A DNA stretch of 64,000 bases, taken from assembly GCA_030157785.1 (NCBI GenBank), contig JAOAUC010000019.1:1-64000 (forward strand), read 5' to 3'. This document shows positions 9,277-18,284 of this stretch, piece by piece. The stretch is from Zoogloea oleivorans (lineage in GTDB: Bacteria; Pseudomonadota; Gammaproteobacteria; Burkholderiales; Rhodocyclaceae). How positions within the stretch are numbered: the first letter of the stretch is position 1; each line of letters begins with the position of its first letter. The notes below the pieces were generated by a model. That model ran no database searches. It saw nothing but the letters and a program-made list of their open reading frames with translations, and was not told the origin of the DNA. The translations under genes and the position numbers were made by a program.

Positions 9277-9651
9277 TCAGGCCGGAATATCCAGCAGGAA
9301 TTTCACCTTGGACACCAGCTCCCGCGTCGAGAACGGCTTGGTCATGTAGGCATCCGCCCCCATCGCCATGCCCTTGGTCACCTCGGTCTCACGGCCCTTG
9401 GCCGTCAGCATCAGAATCCGCGTCCCCTGCAGGGCCGGCTCGGCACGTATTTCCTGGCACACCTCATAGCCGTTCTTGCGCGGCATCATCACATCAAGCA
9501 GCACCAGATCGGGCGACTCGCTGCGTACCAGATCAAGCGCCTCCTGGCCGTCATTGGCGATACACACAATGAAGCCCTCACGCTTCATCAGGAATTCCAG
9601 AGAAATGACGATGTTTTGCTCGTCATCAGCGATCAATATTTTTTTGGTCAT
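9277..9651 (-). CDS. Receiver-only response regulator
   Basis: This is a 124-aa CheY-like receiver with acidic pocket IADDE, phospho-acceptor Asp in LVLLDVMMP (about residue 54), the switch Thr in MLTAKG and Lys in YMTKPF. There is no DNA-binding or enzymatic output domain. It lies directly after the symporter-fused sensor kinase gene, so it is the likely phosphorylation partner. In the known CrbSR systems the regulator carries a LuxR-type DNA-binding domain, which is missing here. Output must therefore go through protein contact, perhaps with the neighbouring sensor-exonuclease protein (inference). Confidence 0.93.
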   Translation of the reverse strand: MTKKILIADDEQNIVISLEFLMKREGFIVCIANDGQEALDLVRSESPDLVLLDVMMPRKNGYEVCQEIRAEPALQGTRILMLTAKGRETEVTKGMAMGADAYMTKPFSTRELVSKVKFLLDIPA

Positions 9652-9730
9652 TCGGTCCCCTCCCTCTCATCGTCATCCGGAGCAGGGCTGCAGACATGCG
9701 AGCCTCATCCCCGGCGCGAGAATTCGTAGT

Positions 9731-12484
9731 TTATCCTGCCTCATCTTTCGTTTCTGTTGATTTGCCGCAAGGCATCAGAAACGAGAAGGTTGCCCCCTCC
9801 CCGGCGACACTTTCTACCCACAGACGGCCGCCGTAATGCTCGACGATCTGGCGGCTGATCGGCAGGCCGAGCCCGGTGCCCTGAGGCTTGTCGGTCATCG
9901 TGTTGCCGCCCTGCCGGAATTTTTCGAAAACGATCTGCTGCTCGGTCGGCGTCAGGCCTGGGCCATTGTCACGCACATCCACGCGCAAACCCTCGTCGGC
10001 TTCGGACAAAGTCACCGACACCACCCCTTTGCCCCGGGCCACAAATTTCACCGCATTGGAGAGGAGGTTGAGCATCACCTGAACAAGCCGGTCACGGTCC
10101 GCCAGCAAGCTCGGTACAGTGCCCGGCAGGCGCATCTCCAGGGCCACGCCCTTGTCCTTGAACAACTGGCTGGTGGACGCGGCTGCCTGCTCGATGACCT
10201 CGACCAGATTCACCTCGCCATTGTCCCAATCGGCATGACCCGACTCGATCTTGGCCATATCGAGGACCTGGTTGACCAGGCGCGTCAGGCGTTCGGTCTC
10301 ACTGACAATGATGCCCAGGAAACGCCTTCGGTCCGCCAGATCGATTCTCGGATCCTCCAGCAACATCTCCGAGAAGGCCCGGATCGACGTCAGCGGCGTA
10401 CGCAGTTCGTGGGTTACCGAGGACATGAAATCGTCCTTCAGGCGGTCCAGCTCCTTGAGGCGCTCGTTGGCGCTGCGCAATTCGCGGGTTGCCGCCTCCA
10501 GCTCGAGGGATTTCTGTTCGAGGCGTTTCGAATAAGCCCGTACCTGGGACGCTTCATCGAGGATGTTCAGTACCTCGTCGAGCCCCAGCGGCTCCTCCTG
10601 CACCACCGAGGCCACCATCACCCGCGCCGACGCACTCCCGATGGCACCCGCCAGCGTCGTCTCGGCAAAATGCACCAGCCCGGCATCTGCCTGCAACGCT
10701 TCCACGCTGGCCACGCCGCGCGTCCGGGCGTAATCCGCAAAAGCACTCCGCGCCCGTTCCCTGCCGATGAAACGCCCGATCAGCGGCAGCAAATCGGCCA
10801 CTTTGGCGCTCCCGCGCCAAAAAGCACCACCCGACGGCAGACTTTGCTTGAAGACATCCACAAACAGGGTCGCCTGACCAGCCTCGACAGCATTCGGCCG
10901 ACGCATCAGCGACACCCACACGTAGGCACTGATGTTGACCAGCAAACTCCAGAACAGGCTGTGGGCAATCTGGTCCACGCCCTTCAGGCCAAACAGTTCA
11001 TGGGGGCGCAGCAATTCCAGCCCGAACAGACCGTTCTGCAGGAAGCCGGTTGGCAGCCAGCCGGACTTGGCGAAGGACGGCAACAACAGCGTGTACAGCC
11101 ACACGGCAAAGCCACCCAAGAGCCCCGCCAACGCCCCACTCCGGGTCGCACCACGCCAGTACATCCCGCCGATCATTGCCGGCGCAAACTGGGCCACTGC
11201 CGCAAAACTTATCAAGCCGATACTGACCAGCGCATGCGCCTCGCCGGCCAGACGAAAGTAAAGGTAACCAAGCAACAGGATGAAAATGATCGCACCACGC
11301 CGGATCCCCAGCAGCAGGCCGGAGAGATCCTCCTCCCCCTGCAGCGCCAACCAGCGGTAACGCAACAGCAAGGGCATCACCAGGTCGTTGCAGACCATCG
11401 TCGACAATGCGATGGTTTCCACGATTACCATCCCGGTGGCCGCCGAAAGGCCGCCGATGAATACCAGCAAGGCCAGCCAGCCATGCCCGTAGGCCATCGG
11501 CAAGGTCAGCACGAAGGTGTCCGCATCCACATCCCGCCCGGCAAAATGCATCAGCCCACCCAGGGCGATCGGCAGAACGAAGATGTTGATCAGCAACAGG
11601 TAAAGGGGAAACAGCCAGATCGCGCGGCGCAAATGGTTTTCATTGACGTTCTCGACCACCGCCACCTGAAACTGGCGCGGCAGGAACATCACCGCCAGCA
11701 TCGACAGCAGGGTCAGCGCAAACCAGTTGCCATAGCCGTTGCCGCCAGCCCCCATCGTCATCAAGGCCTGCAGGTTCGGGTCCTGGGCGGCTCGCGAGAA
11801 CAGATCACCGAAACCGTCGAAGATACCGAAGGTTACGTAGATGCCGACCCCCATGAAGATCAACAGCTTGACCAATGACTCAAAGGCCACCGCCGCCACC
11901 ATGCCTTCGTGGCGCTCCGTGGCGTCGAGATGGCGGGTCCCGAAGAGAATGGTGAAAGCCGCCATGATCAGGGCGATATAGAGCGTCGTGTCGGCCAGCC
12001 ACGGAACCGTGCCGGCCTTGGCAGGCATGACGATTGCGGGGTAACTGGTCAGGATCGTGAAGCTGTTCGAGACAGCCTTGAGCTGCAGCGCGATATAGGG
12101 AATCACGCCCAGCACGGCGATGATCGTGACCAGACCGCCCAGCAAGTGACTCTTGCCATAGCGCGAGGCGACAAAGTCGGCGATGGAGGTGATCCGGTTG
12201 GTCTTGCCGATGCGGACCATTTTCAGCATCACGAACCACCACAGGGCGACAACCAGTGTCGGCCCGAGGAAGATCGGCGCAAAACCTAGCCCCGACGACG
12301 CAGCCCGCCCGACGCTGCCGTAGTACGTCCAGGTGGTGCAATACACCGCCAGAGACAGGGCGTAGATGGTCGGGTTGGCGATGATCGAGCGGCCGGCATC
12401 GGCCCGCTTGTCACCGATATACGCCACCGCAAAGAGCAGCGCGAGATACAGGAAGGAGACGGCGACAATGGTGGAGCCGGTCAC
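9731..12484 (-). CDS. Sensor histidine kinase with N-terminal SSS symporter domain (CrbS/CbrA-like)
   Basis: The 917-aa protein begins with an SSS-family membrane domain of about 13 helices (roughly residues 5-520). It continues with a linker and coiled coil (about 640-680), then a HisKA domain with phospho-His in SSVTHELRTPLTSIRAFSEM. It ends with a HATPase domain (NLLSNAVKF N-box, VRDNGPGL, GTGLGLPISRQIVEHYGG). Such kinases (CrbS, CbrA) control acs or carbon use in Vibrio and Pseudomonas. Position downstream of acs and next to a response regulator fits a CrbS-like acetate-sensing role. It probably shares a transcript with the preceding 63-aa gene. Confidence 0.92.
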   Translation of the reverse strand: MTGSTIVAVSFLYLALLFAVAYIGDKRADAGRSIIANPTIYALSLAVYCTTWTYYGSVGRAASSGLGFAPIFLGPTLVVALWWFVMLKMVRIGKTNRITSIADFVASRYGKSHLLGGLVTIIAVLGVIPYIALQLKAVSNSFTILTSYPAIVMPAKAGTVPWLADTTLYIALIMAAFTILFGTRHLDATERHEGMVAAVAFESLVKLLIFMGVGIYVTFGIFDGFGDLFSRAAQDPNLQALMTMGAGGNGYGNWFALTLLSMLAVMFLPRQFQVAVVENVNENHLRRAIWLFPLYLLLINIFVLPIALGGLMHFAGRDVDADTFVLTLPMAYGHGWLALLVFIGGLSAATGMVIVETIALSTMVCNDLVMPLLLRYRWLALQGEEDLSGLLLGIRRGAIIFILLLGYLYFRLAGEAHALVSIGLISFAAVAQFAPAMIGGMYWRGATRSGALAGLLGGFAVWLYTLLLPSFAKSGWLPTGFLQNGLFGLELLRPHELFGLKGVDQIAHSLFWSLLVNISAYVWVSLMRRPNAVEAGQATLFVDVFKQSLPSGGAFWRGSAKVADLLPLIGRFIGRERARSAFADYARTRGVASVEALQADAGLVHFAETTLAGAIGSASARVMVASVVQEEPLGLDEVLNILDEASQVRAYSKRLEQKSLELEAATRELRSANERLKELDRLKDDFMSSVTHELRTPLTSIRAFSEMLLEDPRIDLADRRRFLGIIVSETERLTRLVNQVLDMAKIESGHADWDNGEVNLVEVIEQAAASTSQLFKDKGVALEMRLPGTVPSLLADRDRLVQVMLNLLSNAVKFVARGKGVVSVTLSEADEGLRVDVRDNGPGLTPTEQQIVFEKFRQGGNTMTDKPQGTGLGLPISRQIVEHYGGRLWVESVAGEGATFSFLMPCGKSTETKDEAG

Positions 12485-12530
12485 AGCCCGCCTCTCCGAC
12501 GCAAATGAAGCAAGCCCATGGCGCCGTGCC

Positions 12531-12722
12531 TCATCGTTCGATGATCCATGCCATCAGGGCGATGGCAGCAGCCCACACGCCGAAGACATAAAGGTAGAGA
12601 ACGGGGATTCCGAACCACGCCCGCGGCACATCGAAGACCGACAGGATCGGATAGTTCACGAGAACCCAGCCGAGCAGGAACAGCGCAACCAGACGCTGGC
12701 CGGTCAACGTAGCCTTTATCAT
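12531..12722 (-). CDS. Small conserved membrane protein of the acetate locus
   Basis: The 63-aa protein has two predicted transmembrane helices (LVALFLLGWVLVNYPILSVF and IPVLYLYVFGVWAAAIALMAW) and a short basic end. It is the first gene after the acs terminator and lies 46 bases before the symporter-fused kinase gene on the same strand, so it is probably the first gene of that operon. Small two-helix proteins with GWVL and FGIP motifs seem to accompany such kinases, but the function is unknown. A coding role is supported by position, by the clean hydrophobic pattern and by an AGGGGAG-like site before the ATG. Confidence 0.75.
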   Translation of the reverse strand: MIKATLTGQRLVALFLLGWVLVNYPILSVFDVPRAWFGIPVLYLYVFGVWAAAIALMAWIIER

Positions 12723-13054
12723 CTCCCCTCCTCTACACAGCTTTTTTTGTTTGTCCGGAACTTATAAACCGAAAAACGGAGCTTGGCGAGCACTACGGGG
12801 AAAATCCCTGCACAGCCCGTCCAGCGTTGATGCATGTCACCAATAACAAGACCACCGTCGTATCCGGCACGCAAACAATGGACGAAAAAAAGGCGCGAAA
12901 AACGCGCCTTTTTCTCCCCCTCAACCCCCGGCCTGACTGCACCGGGTTCCTCCCCTGTTTTTTCTTTTCGACGATCCGCGCTATTTTTATTTCGGCTGCT
13001 GCCGATTGCGAACCGCCCCCGGCCGGGTGGCCGGGGCAGTAACAACGAACCGGA
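12723..13054. other. Intergenic region between acs and the kinase operon
   Basis: These 332 bases hold the acs terminator (12885-12913) and a GC-rich hairpin near the acs stop (about 13016-13037). The leader of the 63-aa gene/kinase operon also lies here. No convincing ORF or RNA gene was seen. The promoter of the kinase operon should lie between about 12723 and 12884, but no clear -35/-10 pair could be assigned. Confidence 0.6.
12885..12913 (-). terminator. Intrinsic terminator after acs
   Basis: The hairpin GGCGCG-aaaaa-CGCGCC is flanked by a run of seven A on one side and five T on the other, so it can act in both directions. On the minus strand it ends the acs transcript and separates acs from the sensor kinase operon. 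Confidence 0.88.
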
Positions 13055-15013
13055 TTACTTGAGCTGTTCCAGGATGCCCGGGTTTTCCAGCGTCGAGGTG
13101 TCCTGGGTGATTTCCTCGCCCTTGGCCAACTGACGGAGCAGACGACGCATGATCTTGCCGGAACGGGTCTTCGGCAGGTTTTCACCGAAACGAATGTCCT
13201 TCGGCTTGGCGATCGGGCCGATTTCCTGGCCAACCCAGTTCTGCAGTTCCTTGATCATCGCGGTGGCTGCATCGCCGGTCGGACGGGCGCCCTTCAGCAC
13301 CACGAAGGCCACGATGGCTTCACCGGTCAGATCATCCGGACGGCCAACCACCGCGGCTTCGGCAACCTTCTCGTGGGCAACCAGCGCGGATTCGATTTCC
13401 ATCGTTCCCATGCGGTGACCAGAAACGTTCAGCACGTCATCGATACGGCCGGTGATGGTGAAGTAGCCGGTGTCCTTGTCACGGATCGCGCCGTCGCCAG
13501 CCAGGTACAGCTTGCCCTGGAAGTCAGCCGGGTAGTAGGACTTCACGAAACGGTCCGGGTCGCCCCAGATGTTGCGGATCATCGACGGCCACGGACGCTT
13601 CACGACCAGGATACCGCCCTGGCCCCAAGGCACTTCGGTGCCGGTTTCGTCGACCACGGCAGCCATGATGCCCGGGAAGGCCAGGGTGCAGGAGCCGGGA
13701 ATCAGCGGGGTCGCGCCGGGCAGCGGGGTGATCATGTGGCCGCCGGTTTCGGTCTGCCAGAAGGTATCGACGATCGGGCAGCGGCTGCCGCCGACGTTCT
13801 CGTAGTACCACTCCCAGGCTGCCGGGTTGATCGGCTCGCCCACGGAACCGAGGATGCGCAGGGAAGACAGATCGTATTTCTTCGGATGGACGGCCGGGGT
13901 GTTGTCCGCAGCCTTGATCAGCGAACGGATCGCGGTCGGGGCGGTGTAGAACACGGTGACCTTGTGATCCTGGATCATCTTCCAGAAACGACCGGCGTCC
14001 GGGTAGGTCGGCACGCCTTCGAACACGATTTCGGTCGCGCCGCAGGCAAGCGGGCCGTAGGTGATGTAGGTGTGACCGGTAACCCAGCCAATGTCGGCCG
14101 TGCACCAGAAGACGTCGTTCGGCTTGATGTCGAACGTGTACTTCATGGTCAGGATGGCATGCAGCAGGTAGCCGCCGGTGGAGTGCTGAACCCCCTTCGG
14201 CTTGCCGGTGGAACCGGACGTGTAGAGCAGGAACAGGGGGTGTTCGGCTTCGACCCACTCCGGTTCGCAAACGTCAGACTGGGTGGCGAGCAGGTCGTCG
14301 GCCCAGACGTCACGGCCGGCAACCATGGCGGTTTCGCCACCGGTGCGCTTCACGACGATCACGTTCTTGATGGTGGGGCAGCCGCTGGCCAGCGCTTCAT
14401 CGGCGATGGACTTGAGGGGCAGCGCCTTGCCGCCGCGGTTCTGGCCGTCGGAGGTAATCAGGGCCACTGCGCCGGCATCGTTGATGCGGTCGGACAGGGA
14501 CTGGGCAGAGAAGCCGCCGAACACGATGGAGTGGGTTGCGCCGATACGGGCACAAGCCTGCATGGCCACCACGCCTTCGATGGACATCGGCAGATAGATG
14601 ACGACGCGGTCGCCCTTCTTGACGCCGAGGCTGCGCAGGCCGTTGGCAAACTTGCTGACACGGCTGAGCAGATCGCTATAGGTAACCTTGGCGATGTCGC
14701 CCTTGTCGCCTTCAAAAATCAGCGCAACCTTGTCGCCCAGACCGTTTTTGACCTGACGATCAAGACAGTTGTAAGAAACATTTAGCTTGCCATCGGCAAA
14801 CCACTTGAAGAAAGGCGCATTGCTTTCATCAAGAACCTCGGTAAACGGTGTCTGCCAGTCGATCAGTTCCTTGGCCCGCTTGCCCCAAAAGCCTTCGTAA
14901 TCCTGCTCGGCCTCCGCACACAAGGCCTTGTACGCTTCCATGCCCGACACGGCAGCGTTTTTTACCACCTCTTCAGACGGATAGTAGAAATTCTGGGTGG
15001 TTTCGCTCGTCAT
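13055..15013 (-). CDS. acs: Acetyl-CoA synthetase (AMP-forming)
   Basis: Acs activates acetate to acetyl-CoA through acetyl-AMP in the cytoplasm. The protein is about 652 aa, the usual size. It carries the ANL-family P-loop [19 protein letters not shown] (about residue 265), the [14 protein letters not shown] and [10 protein letters not shown] motifs, and the acetylation site motif TRSGKIMRR with its catalytic Lys near the C-terminus. The track start is a GTG at 15022. The ATG at 15013 ([15 protein letters not shown]) has GGAGAGG eight bases upstream and is preferred. It is transcribed alone, ahead of the symporter and sensor genes with which it forms an acetate uptake and activation unit. 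Confidence 0.97.
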   Translation of the reverse strand: MTSETTQNFYYPSEEVVKNAAVSGMEAYKALCAEAEQDYEGFWGKRAKELIDWQTPFTEVLDESNAPFFKWFADGKLNVSYNCLDRQVKNGLGDKVALIFEGDKGDIAKVTYSDLLSRVSKFANGLRSLGVKKGDRVVIYLPMSIEGVVAMQACARIGATHSIVFGGFSAQSLSDRINDAGAVALITSDGQNRGGKALPLKSIADEALASGCPTIKNVIVVKRTGGETAMVAGRDVWADDLLATQSDVCEPEWVEAEHPLFLLYTSGSTGKPKGVQHSTGGYLLHAILTMKYTFDIKPNDVFWCTADIGWVTGHTYITYGPLACGATEIVFEGVPTYPDAGRFWKMIQDHKVTVFYTAPTAIRSLIKAADNTPAVHPKKYDLSSLRILGSVGEPINPAAWEWYYENVGGSRCPIVDTFWQTETGGHMITPLPGATPLIPGSCTLAFPGIMAAVVDETGTEVPWGQGGILVVKRPWPSMIRNIWGDPDRFVKSYYPADFQGKLYLAGDGAIRDKDTGYFTITGRIDDVLNVSGHRMGTMEIESALVAHEKVAEAAVVGRPDDLTGEAIVAFVVLKGARPTGDAATAMIKELQNWVGQEIGPIAKPKDIRFGENLPKTRSGKIMRRLLRQLAKGEEITQDTSTLENPGILEQLK

Positions 15014-15321
15014 TTTTTTCACCTCTCCTCGTGTTTTGAGTGTGCAACGTTGATAGCTTTGAAACCTTGCTGGCGGGGGCCACGATCGTTTGGCAGCACG
15101 TTCACCATGTTGTGTTTTTCTTGGAGAACCGATCCTGGATCCGCCTAGTATTAAAGGCGATCAATCTTACACATGACTTACACCTGACAGCTCTGCTTCC
15201 CATACCGGGCAATCATTACCCCTTCGAAATCGCGGGGCGGCCTCCTCCGCACAACGCAACACCACAAAACAATCTTTTTGACATAAACTTTAATGACAAA
15301 GGCACAAAACAAAACAAATAG
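15014..15321. other. Divergent control region acs / msh-like operon
   Basis: This region of about 308 bases separates acs (minus) from the secretin gene (plus). On the acs side there is a TAATAC box (15148-15153) preceded by a direct repeat of GTGTAAG. On the secretin side the 3' half is AT-rich, with a TTGACA at 15278-15283 but no matching -10 at 16-18 bp. No ORF or RNA gene was recognised. Confidence 0.55.
15148..15183 (-). promoter_or_regulatory. Candidate acs promoter with GTGTAAG direct repeat
   Basis: On the minus strand two copies of GTGTAAG (15177-15183 and 15166-15172) lie exactly 11 bp apart, one helical turn. They stand just upstream of a TAATAC -10-like box. No -35 box is found at the right distance. 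This fits an activator-dependent promoter, with the tandem repeat as a possible activator site. acs is activator-dependent in other proteobacteria; the regulator here is unknown. Confidence 0.35.
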
Positions 15322-17175
15322 ATGATCCATCGCTCTCATCTGCTGCTGGTCCTGGCTATCTCGGTAGCCGCCTGCTCGTCCCGGCCACCCGCGCAGACAT
15401 CGACAAGCCACCTGCGCGCCGAGGACGCACGGAGCACGCCGGCCAGCATCCCGCCGCTGGTGCCCCACGTCCTCCCCCTGCCCCGTCCGGTGCCCGCCCC
15501 GAAAACCGAAACCTACTCGGTCGTCGTCACCAATGTGCGCATCCAGGACCTGCTGTTCGCCCTCGCCCGCGACGCCCGCATCAACGTGGACATTCACCCG
15601 GGCCTGACCGGCAGCGTCACCCTCAACGCCATCGACCAGACCCTGCCGCAGATCCTCAACCGCCTGGCGCGACAAACGGACATGCGCTTCGAGTTCGATG
15701 GACCGAACCTGATGGTGATGCCTGACTCGCCCTTCCTGCGCACGTACCGCATCGACTACGTCAATCTCAGCCGCAACGTATCGGGTACTGTCAGCACCAA
15801 CACGCAAATTGCCACCAGCGGCACCGGCAGCACGCAGGCGGCCGGCAGCGGCATGACGGCCGCAGGGCTATCCAGCGGTGGCAACGTATCCGCCACGCGC
15901 ATCGAGAACGCATCGCGCAACCAGTTCTGGGAATCGGTTGAAAAGAACCTTCGCGACCTCCTGCGTGAAACCGACAAAATCCTCCCCGAAGGCTCCAGCG
16001 AAACGATCACCGAAAACCTCGAAACCTCCAGCACCACCGGCACAGGTATCGCCGCCACGAACACGGGCTCAAACAGCCGCAATCGCAGCCGCAACAACCC
16101 GCAACCGGCCGGCCTGGCGGCCAGCCCCAACCCTGCTGCGATGCAGAACACCTCAACCACGGTCGTCCACAAAGCCACTTTCCGCGAAGCCGCATCGGTC
16201 ATCGCCAACCGCGAGACTGGCGTGGTAACCGTCCGCGCAACCGGCCGCCAGCATGACAAAGTCCGCGAATTCATCGACGAGGTGATGAGCGCCGCCCGCC
16301 GCCAGGTGCTCATCGAAGCCACCATCGTCGAGGTCAGCCTCGGCGACACCTATCGCCAGGGCATCGAATGGAGCCGGGTGCTCAGCAGCGGCACCCGCTT
16401 CGGCATCACCGGGCCAAGCCTCGGCACCAGTGCAGGCAACACCCTCAATCCGTTCAGCCTGGCCTACAAGAGTGCCGACGGCATCGATTCGACGGTAAAG
16501 CTCCTGGAGGGCTTCGGCACCGTCAAGGTCCTCTCCAGCCCCAAGCTCTCGGTTCTCAACAACCAGACCGCTGCGATCAAGGTGGTCGAAGAGTACGTCT
16601 ACTTCAACGTCAAGGCCGACACCACCCAGACCGCCAACACGGGGGCGCTCACCACTGTCACCACCACTCCCCAGGCCGTCTCGGTCGGGCTGGTAATGAC
16701 CGTCACTGCGCAGATCAGCGAGAACGACGAAATCATCCTCAACGTTCGCCCCACGATCTCCAGCATCTCCGATTTCCGGCGCGACCCGAACCCCAACATT
16801 CCATCCACCATCGCCAACCTCGTCCCGCAAATCCGGACCCGTGAAATCGAATCCATCCTGCGCATCGAAAACGGAGAAACTGCCATCCTCGGTGGCCTGA
16901 TGGAGGACCGCATCGATTACAAGACCGGGCGCATCCCGCTGATCAGCGCCATCCCACTCCTCGGCGAGCTGTTCACCAACCGCGACAACGCGATCCAGAA
17001 AACCGAACTGGTCATCTTCCTGCGCCCGGTCGTCGTCCGTGAACCGAGGCTCGTCGCCGCTACCGCCCATCTGCGCGAGCACCTCCCGGACGATGGCTTC
17101 TTCAATGACCAGCCCCGGCCAGGGAAACGCAACTTCCCTGCTCCGCTCCCCGACATCGAGGCAAGCGCCCCGTGA
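15322..17175 (+). CDS. mshL: Secretin, MshL/PilQ/GspD family
   Basis: This is an outer-membrane secretin that forms the pilus or secretion pore. The 617 aa start with a lipoprotein-type signal (LVLAISVAACSS). An STN/N0 domain follows (about 65-130; VRIQDLLFALARDARINVDI), then a Ser/Gly/Asn-rich segment with N-domains. The secretin core is at about 330-590 (VLIEATIVEVSLGD, VKVLSSPKLSVLNNQTAAIKV, ILGGLMEDRIDYKTGRIPL, PLLGELFTNR). The order fits MSHA-type MshL. It opens a six-gene run and overlaps the next gene at GTGA. No clear ribosome binding site precedes the ATG. Confidence 0.9.
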   Translation: MIHRSHLLLVLAISVAACSSRPPAQTSTSHLRAEDARSTPASIPPLVPHVLPLPRPVPAPKTETYSVVVTNVRIQDLLFALARDARINVDIHPGLTGSVTLNAIDQTLPQILNRLARQTDMRFEFDGPNLMVMPDSPFLRTYRIDYVNLSRNVSGTVSTNTQIATSGTGSTQAAGSGMTAAGLSSGGNVSATRIENASRNQFWESVEKNLRDLLRETDKILPEGSSETITENLETSSTTGTGIAATNTGSNSRNRSRNNPQPAGLAASPNPAAMQNTSTTVVHKATFREAASVIANRETGVVTVRATGRQHDKVREFIDEVMSAARRQVLIEATIVEVSLGDTYRQGIEWSRVLSSGTRFGITGPSLGTSAGNTLNPFSLAYKSADGIDSTVKLLEGFGTVKVLSSPKLSVLNNQTAAIKVVEEYVYFNVKADTTQTANTGALTTVTTTPQAVSVGLVMTVTAQISENDEIILNVRPTISSISDFRRDPNPNIPSTIANLVPQIRTREIESILRIENGETAILGGLMEDRIDYKTGRIPLISAIPLLGELFTNRDNAIQKTELVIFLRPVVVREPRLVAATAHLREHLPDDGFFNDQPRPGKRNFPAPLPDIEASAP

Positions 17176-18284
17176 GCCTGCTGATGGACGTCCTGCGCAA
17201 GGCCGAAGAAGGCCGCCACACGCCGCAAGCTGCCATCGTGCACGCAGCCATCTTCACCCGTGACATCGAACTGGAGCCCCTTGCCGCTCAGGCTGGCAGC
17301 GCCAGTGTCGGCGTTCCACCCGCCGCAGTGCCGGCCCCTCGCCCCGTCGAATCCTCCGCCGTCCCCGCCAGTCCATGTGCACCCGAAGCCATGCGAACAA
17401 GCTGGCGGCTGCTCGGCGGGGCCGGTCTCGGTGCCGCCTTTGCCGTAGCCGGCTGGATCTGGTTCGAGGCCCGCGCGACAGCGCAAGCCTACGCCCCGCC
17501 GCCAGCCGCCCCGGTTGTATTCCCACCCCTCATCCCAATCACCAGCAACGAGCAGCCAACCCACCCGCCAGAAGACATCCTGCCAGTGCCGAATCCCGTT
17601 CGACGCCCAGCCCCACAACGCCTAAGCGCAGACAGGCGTCACGCACCAATCGACGCGCCCGATGAAGAGCCGCTGCAGTTACGCCCGGGCCAGCCCGCCC
17701 CCAGCGGCGCCTCACATCTCCTCCTGAGCGCCCACGACGCCTATACCGCCGGCGACCTGCCCCACGCGCAAACGCAGTACCGGCAAGTCCTGCAGAACGA
17801 CCCGGCCAACCTCGACGCCCTCAACGGGATGGGTGCCATCGCACTGCAACAGGGCCAGCCGGAGCAAGCCGAATCCCTTTTTCGGCGCGCCCTCCGGCTC
17901 AATCCCCACGATCCGGTCGCCCTCGCCGGCCTCAGCCAGACCCATGCACCAAATTTGCCGCGCGCCGAAACCCGGCTCCGGGTAAGCCTCGCCGAACAAC
18001 CCGACGCCCTTGCCACGCGAATCGCACTCGGTGACAGCCTGGCCGGCCAGCAGCGCTGGGCCGAAGCCCAGCAAGCCTACTTTCAGGCCCATTCCCTGGC
18101 GCCGAACGATCCCGATCTCGCCTACAACCTGGCGGTCAGCCTCGATCACCTGGGCCAGCGCCAGCCCGCCGTCACCTACTACCGCAAGGCACTCGAACTC
18201 GCCGAGCATCACCCTGCCCGCTTCGCACGAACACAAGGCGAAGCCCGCCTGCACACCCTTATCCCCCAGGAGCCCAGGCCATGA
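17172..18284 (+). CDS. TPR pilus-biogenesis protein, MshN-like
   Basis: This 370-aa protein has a cytoplasmic N-terminus starting SLLMDVLRKAEEGR, a single membrane helix at about 80-97 (LLGGAGLGAAFAVAGWIWF) and a Pro/Ala-rich linker. It ends with at least four TPR-like repeats at about 175-355 (LLSAHDAYTAGDLPHAQTQY, LNAMGAIALQQ-type helices). The GTG start overlaps the mshL stop. A TPR protein downstream of the secretin matches mshN in MSHA loci, where it is thought to help assemble or stabilise the machinery. Sequence likeness beyond architecture was not tested. Confidence 0.75.
   Translation: MSLLMDVLRKAEEGRHTPQAAIVHAAIFTRDIELEPLAAQAGSASVGVPPAAVPAPRPVESSAVPASPCAPEAMRTSWRLLGGAGLGAAFAVAGWIWFEARATAQAYAPPPAAPVVFPPLIPITSNEQPTHPPEDILPVPNPVRRPAPQRLSADRRHAPIDAPDEEPLQLRPGQPAPSGASHLLLSAHDAYTAGDLPHAQTQYRQVLQNDPANLDALNGMGAIALQQGQPEQAESLFRRALRLNPHDPVALAGLSQTHAPNLPRAETRLRVSLAEQPDALATRIALGDSLAGQQRWAEAQQAYFQAHSLAPNDPDLAYNLAVSLDHLGQRQPAVTYYRKALELAEHHPARFARTQGEARLHTLIPQEPRP

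Noticed and set aside
9836-11878. 680-aa plus-strand ORF
   Set aside because: It is the antisense of the symporter-fused kinase and shows no recognisable motif.
13016-13037. GC-rich hairpin right after the acs stop as a terminator
   Set aside because: It has no T-run, and a complete terminator lies about 110 bases further on.
15085-15110. Sigma-54-like motif (TTGGCAGCACGTT) near acs
   Set aside because: The GC element is not at the required distance and the orientation does not fit acs.
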